Shown in pieces: positions 54,313-64,000 of a stretch of DNA of 64,000 nucleotides. The notes under the pieces were generated by a model that was not told the origin of the DNA, ran no database searches, and saw only the letters and a list, made by a program, of their open reading frames with translations. How positions within the stretch are numbered: position 1 is the first letter of the stretch; every line of letters begins with the position of its first letter. Position numbers and translations under genes: made by a program. Origin of the DNA: Blastocystis hominis (lineage: Eukaryota > Sar > Bigyra > Opalinata > Blastocystidae); assembly GCF_000151665.1 (NCBI RefSeq), contig NW_013171815.1:819153-883152 (forward strand), written 5' to 3'.

Positions 54313-57300
54313 ATGTCCATTCCTAGATTGGTCAATCGTTTTTACTGTCATTTACATATAGTCAACATCATTGAGAGTGTCTCTTAATCAATTTGCACCC
54401 GATCTGAGTAAGATTCGTTTGGAACGGGATGAAATCGATCATAAAAGAGAGGAATACATCAACAAGCTAAACGAAGCAAGAAAGCGCCTAACTTGGGAGA
54501 ATTTTGCTTCCGTTCCTGTGGATTATGAGCCAGATTTGCGTAAAAAGTATGCGGAATTAATCGCTATTTGCCAAAAGTAGGTTTTTCATAGTACTACTTG
54601 ATTCGAAAGGAATAAGGCATACGACACATTGGACGTGAATGAAATGGCTCTTTGCGTATATGAAGCATCCTTAGATCCGAAACTTCGACCCGAGATAGAA
54701 AAGCTCTATGGTTCTGCTTTATCAAAGCTTTGGAATAAGTTCCATGAGCTAAGTTTGGAGCTTCGGAAATACTACAAACCTTTGAAAAGCACTCGAAAGG
54801 AAATAGTCACAACCCTTGACAAAATCTATGGTGTTGATATTCCCATGAATTTGAACATATTCCAAACAGTTTCTACTGCCAATAATGATGGTAGTAGTAA
54901 GAATAAGGAGGACGAAAGCAATTCTATGAATGAGCCGAATCCTTCATGTGAAGCTACTGCCTCTTGTGAACCTGAGAATCAAGAACATGACACTACAGTG
55001 TATGATACAGACTGGCTGTTTGTATAGTACATGATTCTCATATGTAGAGTTGCAGTTTGTGACGATTATCTCTCCAGTCATCCTGCCTCTCGCGATGTTT
55101 TCACCGCTACTTCCCTTTGCGACTGCATCATTTCCATGCTCGAAAGTGCAGGTCCCGATCAAAACCAGGAGGAATTGCTGAATCTCCTAGGCATGGATTC
55201 TGTCGAAACTGTGTTTCAGATTCTCCAGCATCGAAATGACTTATTACAGGCTCCGGGAGAATCATCCGAACCTCCTGAACTTTCATCGAAGTCTCAGTCC
55301 TTATCGCAACGTCCAATCGACGATATGGGTCTCGATGAAGACTTTTTAGACCAGCTAAAGAAGCAAGGGTTGAGGCTGCCAAACGAACCACGGGGTCATG
55401 ACGATCGATACAAAGGATATATGCTTGGCGTCAAGTTGAATCATGATGTCACGATGAATGAGCGTGTTTCGGGTCAAAAGACGTATCACGACGTTTGCTT
55501 GCTGTGGTTGTTTGATCATCTAGGGATACGAGGAACTTCTCGTCCAGCCATCCTGCAAACAAGCGTCCCAAGAGATTCCTCTGGTTTCTGTCAACGTTCT
55601 GGAGGACTGGGGACAGTTGGTGTTTGAGGGAGTGACGAAGTTCAATCGTCTGCAATCCTGGGTGTTCGACTGTGCGTACAACACAGATAACAACATGCTG
55701 GTGTGCGCCCCAACTGGAGCCGGAAAGACGAATGTCGCGCTACTGACGATTCTCCACGAGATCAAAAAAATCATGGAAGAGTTGGGCGTGATTCGACGCG
55801 AAGAAATGATAATCATCTATGTGGCGCCGATGAAGGCTTTGGCTCAAGAGATTGTTGCCAAATTCACAAACACGCTGGGGAAACTTGGACTGATTGTTCG
55901 GGAACTGACCGGAGATATGCAGCTGACTCGGCAGGAGATCGCTGAAACCCAGGTGATCGTAACGACGCCCGAGAAGTGGGATGTCATCACTCGCAAGGGA
56001 GGCGATAACTCGCTTGTCGAGAAAGTGAAGTTGTTGATTTTGGATGAAGTGCACTTGCTAGCGAGTGATCGAGGCAATGTAATTGAAAGCATCACCGCTC
56101 GCACACTCCGTCAGGTTCTTTCTATTCTCCTTCCTATGAGCTTTAGATCGAGTCAACTCAAAAGTTTATTCGACTTGTCGGACTTTCTGCAACGCTTCCC
56201 AACTACATGGATGTTGCCGAGTTCCTTCACGTCAACTTGGAGCCAGGAAAGGGATTGTTCTACTGCGATGACTCGTTCCGTCCTGTGCCTTTGACCCAGC
56301 GTTTCATCGGCATTACCATCCAGAACAAAGCGAAGGCCACCGAGAAGCAGTACGAACTGGCGTTCGATCGAGTGGTGGAGGAGCTGAAGATCGATAAGCA
56401 GGCGATGGTTTTCGTCCACAGTCGTCGCGACACGTTAGTTACCGCCCTCAAAATCCTCGATTACGCCCAGCAAAAGGGAAAGCAGGGCTTCTTCCAAACT
56501 CCCATCGACCACGAAGAATACAGTTACTACAGCGGTCGTGTTCAGCGATCCCACAACGCTCAGCTACAAAAATTATTCGCCAGTGGTATTGGAATTCACC
56601 ACGCCGGAATGCGTCGCGCGGATCGATCTCTCGTTGAAGAAATGTTCGCCAAAGGCGTTCTCCGCGTGATTTGCTGCACAGCCACGCTGGCCTGGGGTGT
56701 GAATCTCCCAGCCCATGGCGTTATCATTAAAGGAACGCAGCTCTACGATGCTTCGCGCGGCGGATGGTGCGATGTCGACATTTTGGATGTGATTCAAATC
56801 TTTGGACGAGCTGGCCGACCTCAATTCGATACAACTGGAGAAGGCTGCATCATCGGCATGCACGACAGCATTGATAACTTCGCTCGCTTGATGGTGATGA
56901 AGGTAAAGCCGATGCAATCGTTTTATTATGCATAGCTTCCAATCGAGTCTCACTTCATGAAGAATCTGTGCGATCATATGAATGCGGAAATCGTGGCAGG
57001 AACCGTCACGAATATCCGCGAGGCGGTGATTTGGATCCAATACACATACATGTACATCCGCATGCTGAAGAGTCCCAAGGCGTACGGCGTGAGCAATGAA
57101 GAGCGACTGCGCGATCCTTCCCTGTTTTTGCATTGCGAGTCGGCTTGATGGATGCGATTTACCCACAGAAACATGGTTATAGACACGGCCACACAGTTGG
57201 ATAATGCGCACATGATTCGCTATGATATGGAAACGGGCAATCTGTTCCCAACCGATCTCGGTCGTGTGGCTTCTCACTTCTATATCGCGTATTCAACGAT

Positions 57301-60300
57301 CGAGATTGTGAACAACACACTGCTGGACACTTCCACTTGGGAAACGATTCTGATGATCATCTCGCAGAGCCAAGAGTTTGTTTCGATCAAGTTGCGAGAC
57401 GAAGAAATCGCAGAATTGAAGGACATGCGAAGCCAGTGCTGCCGCATCAGCACCAAAGCGAAGCTGGATGACGATTTCACCAAGACGTTCATCTTGCTCC
57501 AAGCCTACATCAGTCAATGGGAGCCGCACGAAGCCACGCTCTTCTCCGACTTCAACTTCATTTCTCAAAACGCGGGGCGAATCACGCGCGCTTTATTCGA
57601 GATTTGCATTCAGCGCGGCTGGTCGAACGCGGCGTACAAACTCTTGTGTCTGTGCCGCTCTATCGAAAAGCGAATCTGGTTCACTGACCATCCGCTGAGC
57701 CAAGTCCCCATCCATCGCGAGCTTCTCGGTCGGATCGTCGTAGGAACAAACCCATCGAATCGACCATAGAATCGCCGCCTTTCCCTGGAAGACCTGCGTG
57801 ACATGAAAGACGACGAGATTTCTGCGTATTTGGATCAGCGAAACATTGGAAAAGTCGTGTCGAATCTGGTTCGCATGGTTTGCATTTCGCACGATTTCGA
57901 TTCTAGCTTCCTTTCTACGAGGTGGAAGGCGCGTTGCAGCCAGTCACGTCTACCATTCTTCGCGTTTCTGTATCGATTAAATGCGCGTATAACTGGACAC
58001 TGAAGATGCACGGACCGGTTTGTTTTTCGACAGGATTTGATATTCTCTCTAGATCGATCAATTGTGGGTCTGGATTGAGAATTCCCAGACGCACATGATT
58101 TTGTACTCCGAAGAGCTTCAGATCCAATACAAAAAGAGAAAAGAAGAGCAGACCCTGGAGTTCGCCATCCCCGTTTTCCCTCCACTCCCCGAGTTCTACA
58201 CTCTTCGTGTTTGCTCCGATCATTGGCTCGGGTCGGATATCGAAGTCTACCTCCCTCTCCGCGGTCTCCGCATGCCGCACGACTCCAAGCGACAAACGCC
58301 GCTCCTCGATCTCGATCCCCTCCCCGTTACCGCCCTCAAAAACCGCGGATATCAGCGTCTTTACAGCTTCTCCCACTTCAACGCGGTGCAGACGCAAGTC
58401 TTCTTCATGTCCTACCATACCGATGAAAACCTGCTGATCTGCGCGCCGACAGGCTCTGGAAAAACCGTGGTGGCCGAGCTCGCGGTGATGCGGTTGCTGG
58501 AAGCTCACAAAGGAGAGAAGGCCGTGTATATCGGTCCGTTGAAGTCGCTGGTGCGCCAGAAGCTGCTGGATTGGAAGGAGAGTTTTGAGAACCGATTGGG
58601 GCATCGCGTGATCGAGTTGACTGGAGATTCGGCTCCGGAATTGGGGCAGATCCAGCGCGCGGATATTATCGTAACGACGCCCGAGAAGTGGGATGGAGTG
58701 AGTCGACAGTGGGAGCATCGAAGCTATGTGCAGAAAGTGGGCGTGATCATTCTCGATGAAATCCATCTGCTGGGCGCCGATCGAGGTCCCATCATTGAGG
58801 TCATCGTCTCGCGTCTTCGCTTCATCGCACAGAAAGAAAACAGACACATTCGTGTCATCGGACTGAGTACAGCGCTCGCCAATGCCACCGATCTCGGAGA
58901 CTGGCTTGGAATCCACGGAACGGGGCTGTACAACTTCTCCCACTCCGTGCGACCGGTGCAGCTGCAAGTCCACATTTCCGGCTATCCAGGAAAGCACTAT
59001 TGTCCGCGCATGGCCACAATGAATAAGCCGTGCTACACCGCCATTCGGCAGTATTCGCCTCACAAGCCCGTTCTTGTGTTCGTGGCGTCGCGTCGCCAAA
59101 CGCGACTGACCGCGTTCGGTTTGATTAACTACGCGGCGTTCGACGATCCCTTCCAATGGCTTCACATGAATCCCGAGGAGATGCGCGTGATTATCAGCAC
59201 GATTCGCGACGAAAGCCTCCGAGAAACGCTTCCGTTTGGAGTTGGAATCCACCACGCCGGTCTCTGCGCTAATGATCGAATGATCGTCGAGCGACTCTTC
59301 TCTCAAGAGAAGATTCAGATTCTCTGCACGACCTCCACGCTGGCGTGGGGAGTCAATCTCCCTGCGTATTTGGTGATCGTGAAAGGAACGGAGTACCACG
59401 ATGGAAAGACGTGCCGATGGGTGGATTACCCGATCACAGATGTGTTGCAGATGATGGGACGTGCAGGACGACCGCAATACGATTCGGAAGGCGTGGCTTG
59501 CGTGATGGTTCACGACATCAAAAAGAACTACTACAAGAAGTTTTTGTATGAACCCTTCCCGGTGGAATCGTCCTTGCATCTGCATCTCCATGATCACATC
59601 AACGCCGAAATCGCCGCTGGAAATCTCAAGAACGTGCAGGATGTGATTGATTATCTGAGCTGGACGTTCTTCTATCGCCGCCTTCTCAGCAATCCTTCCT
59701 ATTACGGTCTTTATTCCGATAAAGTCGAGGACATCCAGACCTTCCTTCTCGACATGGTCACCAGCGTGCTGCGCACGTTAGAAAGCGCTGGCTGCATCAA
59801 ACTGAAGGAAAACAACGCGATCGAATCGCTCAAGCTGGGTCAGATCTCCTCGTTCTACTACGTCGCTTATTCGACGGTCCACCTCTTCGCCAACGATCTC
59901 TTCCAAATCGAAACGATTCCCGAGCTGCTCACGCTCATCTCCAACGCGACGGAGTACGATCCAGAGCCTGTTCGACACAACGAAGAGATCCACAACGAGG
60001 CGTTGAGCCATAACATGTATTGGCCCGTCGACGAAAACGCCAATTTCGAGGATCCGCACATCAAAACGTATCTGCTGCTTCAGAGCTTCATGCTGCGGCT
60101 TCCGCTCCCTGTGGCCGATTTTGTGAACGATCAGAGCAGCGTGCTCGATAATTCCATTCGATTGATCAACGCTCTCGCGGACATTGCGGGCGAATTGAAG
60201 CTGTCCAATCAGCTGCGCTTGATTTTCACGACGATGCCGCTGCTGATTCAAGCGATTATGCCGTACGATTCCGAGTTTTTGCAGCTCGACGGAATGGACA

Positions 60301-60968
60301 ACAGCATTATGAAACGGCTTAAGAACGAAGGATATCGCAAGTTGAAGGACTTCCGAAATCATTCTGAGTCCGAGCTGATGGACGTGATGATGAAATGTCG
60401 CTTGGATTCAAACCTGGCCTCCAAAGTTCGTTCTGGTTTTCGCTTTCATTCATAGATCATCAAGTCCTTCTTCAATCTCCCAGAACTCATCGTTGCCTTC
60501 AGCATTCTCGACGACAAGAAGCAGCTCGATCCCGCAAACCTCGTGCTTCTGGTGGAGAAGGAATACGTCGTGGAGGTTTCGCTGAAGTTGAAGAAAGTGG
60601 TGCCGCAACGCGTTTTCGCTCCGCGATTCAAAAAGCCGAAGAACTACTCCTATTTCGTGTTCGTAGAGAACGCAGCGGGGCAGATTCTGACCTGGAAACG
60701 TGCCTCTGTGGTGAAGAATACGACGGTTAAGCTGCCTATTTGCTTGAAGAGTGTCGGATCGCAGGAGCTGACAATTCGCGTCATGTGCGATTCGGTGGTG
60801 GGAATCGACGAGTCGATGGATATGAATGTGAAGGTGACGGGAAGTGAAGAGGAGGCGCAGCAATTTGAGTCGAGTACGAGGAGTTTCCAGGAGTATAAGG
60901 ACGATGAAATGGATGCTGATCAATTTGAGGATGAGATTTTCGATGAGTATTTGGCAGATGGGTTCTAA
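54313..60968 (+). CDS. ASCC3: ASCC3/Slh1 dual-cassette Ski2-like helicase
   Basis: The start is MSIPRL, then a 31-nt intron, paralleling human MALPRL. A short N-terminal region precedes GLRLPNEPRGHDDRYKGY. Cassette 1 follows: FNRLQSWVFDCAYNTDNNML, CAPTGAGKTNVALLT (Walker A), LILDEVHLLASDRG (DExH), TATLAWGVNLPAH and IFGRAGRPQFD, with a Sec63 module. Cassette 2 repeats the set: CAPTGSGKTVVAELA, IILDEIHLLGADRG, TSTLAWGVNLPAYLV and MMGRAGRPQYD, with a second Sec63/Ig-like C-terminus. The RQTRLTAFGLI stretch is ASCC3-specific, not Brr2. ASCC3 unwinds alkylated DNA and drives dissociation of collided ribosomes. Both cassettes keep catalytic residues. TAA is at 60966 and TGTTTGTT at 60982-60989. Confidence 0.95.
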
Positions 60969-61051
60969 TGAATTTCAGCATTGTTTGTTTTGATACACAC
61001 AATACATACAAGGAAGGGAAAAGAAAAACTGCCGAAATGGAAAAAGAAAAA

Positions 61052-61124
61052 TGGAGGAGAGGGGCATCGATCCCCTTACCTCTCGCATGCTAAGCGAGCG
61101 CTCTACCATCTGAGCTACACCCCC
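61052..61124 (-). tRNA. tRNA-Ala (anticodon AGC)
   Basis: Read on the minus strand, 73 nt start GGGGGTGTAGCTCAG. A standard D arm follows, then the anticodon stem CTCGC...GCGAG with loop TTAGCAT (anticodon AGC), and T arm AGGGG-ATCGATG-CCCCT. The 3' acceptor is CTCCTCC plus discriminator A. The G3-U70 wobble pair, the alanine identity element, is present. Position 6-67 is a U-U mismatch. No intron and no encoded CCA. Confidence 0.95.
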
Positions 61125-61684
61125 TCAAAGAAATGAATTAACACAACCTATTTGAATATACTATATTCAATAGATGAACAGAAAATGGAGATTGAGAAGC
61201 AGAATCCCCTTTCTCAAACCACTCTTGTTTCAACCTATGTGTTTGTTGTGATTAAAGTGTATGTTGAGCGTTTTGAGTTCGATTGTAGAGTTGGACTCCG
61301 AATTGTCGATATTTCGACTGAAAAGCAGATTTACGGATTGATTGTAAGCGTGATATTTGTGAATTAAAAGAGTAGAGCAGTGCTTTGTTAGGTTCCTTTG
61401 GTTATTTGGGATCTGCACGTATATCATTCGATATCGTATGCTGTAAAAGAGATGTTGTGATTATTCGAACCCTTGCCAAGTGTGTCTTTGTTTTTTCTCT
61501 GATATGAAGGACCCAAAATGATTTCCTGACTGCTATTTCGTTCGTAGGATCCTATAGCGACACACCGTGCCATTTGCTCTGTGAAGGTTGCTATTCCACC
61601 CTTCTTTCCGCTGTTCACAAGGCGAACATGGTCGTTACTGTTCCTTCTATGTCTCTTTTTCTTGTTTCTTTAATAAAATATAAA
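61125..61684 (+). other. Unresolved region with overlapping candidate frames on both strands
   Basis: On plus, short frames can be chained by mini-introns (QNPLSQTTLVSTYVFVVIK; then DVVIIRTLAK joined by a 30-nt intron to TQNDFLTAISFVGSYSDTP and HLLCEGCYSTLLSAVHKAN). On minus a 64-codon frame (61424-61618) is open. TGTTTGTT at 61240-61247 does not give a stop at the usual 4-nt spacing. I cannot decide which strand is coding. Confidence 0.3.
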
Positions 61685-61692
61685 AACAAACA
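61685..61692 (-). terminator. TGTTTGTT polyadenylation element (minus) that creates a stop
   Basis: AACAAACA on plus. The in-frame codon TGG starts at T61697; cleavage there, 4 nt before the octamer, gives TAA and removes a 16-residue genomic read-through. Confidence 0.65.
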
Positions 61693-61696
61693 TTCC

Positions 61697-62619
61697 ACAA
61701 GTCTTCAATATCATCACTAGAAACGTTATACTTGGAAGAAGGACACATATTACGCAGCTTGCATTCACTGCATTTGGGCGAACCCTTGCAAATCTGCTGA
61801 CCAAACCCCACTAACAGCAAATTAATCTCGAACCAGTACTGCTTGGGAAGCCAAGCTTCCAGAGCAACTCTTGTTTGCTCAGGAGTATTTGTGTGAACCC
61901 ATTCAAGCCGGTTACTAATGCGATGCACATGGACATCGACCCCAATCCCGTCTATCTTATTCCACGCCACTTTCAACGCCAAATAGCCCATTTTAGGGCC
62001 AACGCCGGGTAATTTGACGAGTTCCTCGATAGTATCCGGAATGTCTCCGTCGTACTTCTCTAGCAATATATCCGTCGTTTTCTTTATGTATTTCACTTTC
62101 TTGGTCCAAAAGCCAACTTTGCAAATGAGCTCTCCCAACTTTTCGTCTGATGTTTCCTGGATGTGCTTGGGAGTGAGCCCATACTCTCGCAACTTCAACA
62201 TCGTCGCGTGTGTTGTCTTAATTATACAACCGAATCACACTTACTTGATCCTTAGTCTGCGATGAAAGCATCAAACCGATGAGAGTTTGATAACGGAAGA
62301 CTTTTGGCTCCGCATCCTTGTCAGATACACACTCCGTCCCTTGAGAATCCACTGGAGCGTCGCGTTTACTTCGTCATCTCTTTGATCAACTAGGAATCAC
62401 AATTCTATCAAAATAATACACTGTACTCCTTCTCGAAGAGAGGAGGAATCTCTGTTGACAATTTATCTTTCTTTTGCTCTTTCTTCGTGATCCGCGTTTT
62501 TTTAGATTTTCTACACATTACAACGCCCAATTTACAACGAACTGCTGTGTGTCGGACTCGTCACTAGAAAAAGACGCAGATTCGTCGAGGGACTCTTTTC
62601 GATTCCGTTTTGGCACCAT
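61697..62619 (-). CDS. NTH1: Endonuclease III-type DNA glycosylase/AP lyase; stop made by polyadenylation
   Basis: Conserved core: [18 protein letters not shown], a 28-nt intron, [39 protein letters not shown] (helix-hairpin-helix with catalytic Lys), [14 protein letters not shown] (catalytic Asp) and the [4Fe-4S] loop [16 protein letters not shown]. It excises oxidised pyrimidines. The N-terminus from ATG 62617-62619 is basic ([10 protein letters not shown]..., then [15 protein letters not shown] after a 32-nt intron), like a nuclear signal. An in-frame upstream ATG at 62758-62760 would add 47 arginine-containing, nearly acid-free residues resembling an organelle presequence. The junction between about 62330 and 62440 is unresolved. 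After ...IEDL, codon TGG is cut at T61697 to make TAA. Confidence 0.88.
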
Positions 62620-62807
62620 TTCAAACGCAGCTGTTCCAAAGCAGTATTTTGCCAAACCTGTATAGAAGAACTGTTGCTCAATTGGAATCAGTTGTACGCG
62701 GCACGATGGGATCCCCACTCGCAGGCATCTCCACGCACGAACCCCCACTATCCTCCACATTCCTTTGCTTTAAACAAACAGTTTTCTAAAAGAACAAAAA
62801 ACAAGCC

Positions 62808-64000
62808 TCACAAATCAATAAAAACGGGCTGCGAATTCACTCGGCTCATCGCCTGCTCGCCTTCCTCCATCGACACTTCCAAACTCGACTCGTACCCATT
62901 AATGATCTTCACCCAGTTCCTCTCCTCATTAAACGCCAGCACGCACACCACCCGCTTCTCATCGCACACCATTCTCTCCAACGAGTACACCACCGTCGGG
63001 AAATCCACGCTCACCCGCTTCAAAATGAGCGACAAAATCGGCAGATTCTCCACCGACAATTCATTCATCGGCCGATTGTACGACACCACCACGCGATACT
63101 GCGTCTTCGACTGCTCCAACCTCGCCTGCGCCGTCTGCGCCACCACCAGCATCCGGCTCAGCAGCTTTCTAAACGGGGAAACGGGGAAACAACAGCGTAC
63201 TGGTCGATGTTTTCGCGGGATTTCCAGGTTATTTGGGATTCGGTCCAGCACTCGGAGCTTTGCAGCTCGCGATAATGCTGAAACGCTCGGTTTAGGAGCG
63301 CGATGCACGTGCACAGAGGACGCACATCGCGGATGGCGCAGGTGTCGAAGAGTGTGATGCCTAGATCGGTCAGAACCGCGGGGATGGAGCGTACTGACGC
63401 TGCTGGAAGGCTCGGATTCCCCGTAGCGCGTGTTCGTTTCGAGACTGAACAAAATCGTGGGACAGCACTGCACGATGGTGTACAAACTCGGCAATCCCCA
63501 CCTCACCGAGCATTCCTCTATTCATTACCGCGGGAAATCACATAAACGAAGCGTGTTGCTGACTAATTGCCACGTGACCGTCGCGTGAATTGTGTTTTGA
63601 TTGAAATTGTCAACCATCTTCAGCAGCAAATCGCTTTTCTCCGCTTTCGACTGCAGCTGCAGCGCATCGCGGAGCAATTCCGATTGCTGCGACTCGAGAA
63701 GTTCCCGCGAAAACTCGCTTCGTCCCGCGAAGAACGAGCGAAGCCGATCGACAAACCCGCGGTTTTCTTGGGTTTAGAAGGGAAGTCTGCGCTACCTCGC
63801 GCTCTTCTCGCGAGTTTGTCGTGTTTTCCCGCGGAAAGCGACTCATCGCTGGGTGTTTCGCCGGGCAGGAAGGCACTGGAGTAGGGAGAAAGCGCCTCGG
63901 GGTCGTCGAGGGCTTTGAGATTGAGCTGCGTGAGCCAATCGCTGTGTTGAACTGCCAATCAAATGAGTTTCGAAGAGCGCTACCACGTGAGAGCTCGAGA
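62808..64000 (-). CDS. Unidentified protein, C-terminal part (gene runs off the window)
   Basis: A multi-exon minus gene entering from beyond 64000. Recognisable pieces in order: SDWLTQLNLKALDDPEALSP, ELLRDALQLQSKAEKSDLLL, VDNFNQNTIHATVTWQLVSN, then after a 30-nt intron ILFSLETNTRYGE, a 34-nt intron, ITLFDTCAIRDVRPLCTCIA and LNRAFQHYRELQ, a 32-nt intron, KLLSRMLVVAQTAQARLEQ and YNRPMNELSVENLPILSL. It ends RVNSQPVFIDL-TGA at 62808. The octamer (minus) is at 62773-62780. Helical and soluble; I do not recognise it. A tethering- or scaffold-type protein is possible but unsupported. Confidence 0.5.

Noticed and set aside
57915..59597. 560-codon minus-strand frame
   Set aside because: Antisense to the second helicase cassette of ASCC3.
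54313..60968. Brr2 (U5 snRNP helicase) instead of ASCC3
   Set aside because: Both have two cassettes, but the short N-terminus starting MSIPRL, YKGY region and RQTRLTAFGLI stretch match ASCC3.
1..64000. Numerous in-frame stops and frame changes suggesting pseudogenes
   Set aside because: Almost every break falls in a 25-37 nt GT...AG segment, and spliced lengths are multiples of three in the models I summed. They are mini-introns, not decay.

Overview
This is a nuclear window from a very compact protist genome, almost certainly Blastocystis (Stramenopiles). Three signs point there. Most genes are cut by spliceosomal introns of about 25-37 nt (GT...AG). Most 3' ends carry the octamer TGTTTGTT on the coding strand. 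Several genes have no stop codon in the DNA and would gain one only when the poly(A) tail is added 4 nt upstream of that octamer. I rebuilt models by reading through these mini-introns and checked most summed coding lengths for divisibility by three. None of this was aligned or searched against a database.

Layout. 1-8 kb (+): the 3' end of a trehalose-phosphate synthase/phosphatase, a small secreted protein, coatomer beta', a PlsC-type acyltransferase, and a DIX-domain/auxilin J-domain fusion. 8-16 kb: PC4/Sub1, eL34 and coatomer delta (-), a putative glycosyltransferase (+), several unknowns and a coiled-coil protein. 16-24 kb: a helical unknown (+), convergent with a CCDC174-like gene and a DeSI-type peptidase gene (-), then a PAP2 phosphatase, an unknown and TFIIS (+). 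24-34.5 kb (-): Naa10, an unknown, an SMC4-like condensin ATPase, threonyl-tRNA synthetase, an acyl-protein thioesterase and a CDC50 flippase subunit. 34.6-49.3 kb: an ORC5-like gene and an unknown (+), a coiled-coil protein (-), then glutamyl-tRNA synthetase, an EED-like Polycomb WD40 protein and THADA/Trm732 (+). 49.9-53.9 kb: an AT-rich island with two tandem MORN + leucine-rich-repeat paralogs (-). 54.3-61 kb: ASCC3/Slh1 helicase (+). 61-64 kb: tRNA-Ala(AGC), an Nth1 DNA glycosylase and a partial unknown gene (-).

No operon logic applies. Genes are independent housekeeping units packed with 0-100 bp between them: divergent pairs share short promoters, and convergent pairs overlap or share inverted-repeat polyadenylation signals. 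The window covers COPI traffic (two subunits), translation (two tRNA synthetases, eL34, ASCC3, THADA, a tRNA), chromatin and transcription (EED, SMC4, ORC5, PC4, TFIIS) and lipid or membrane biology. The AT-rich MORN-LRR island is the only accessory-looking part. The most unusual items are the DIX-J fusion, the poly(A)-made stop codons, the ATG-only first exons in both COPI genes, and the intron-bearing LRR modules whose introns look better conserved than their exon centres.
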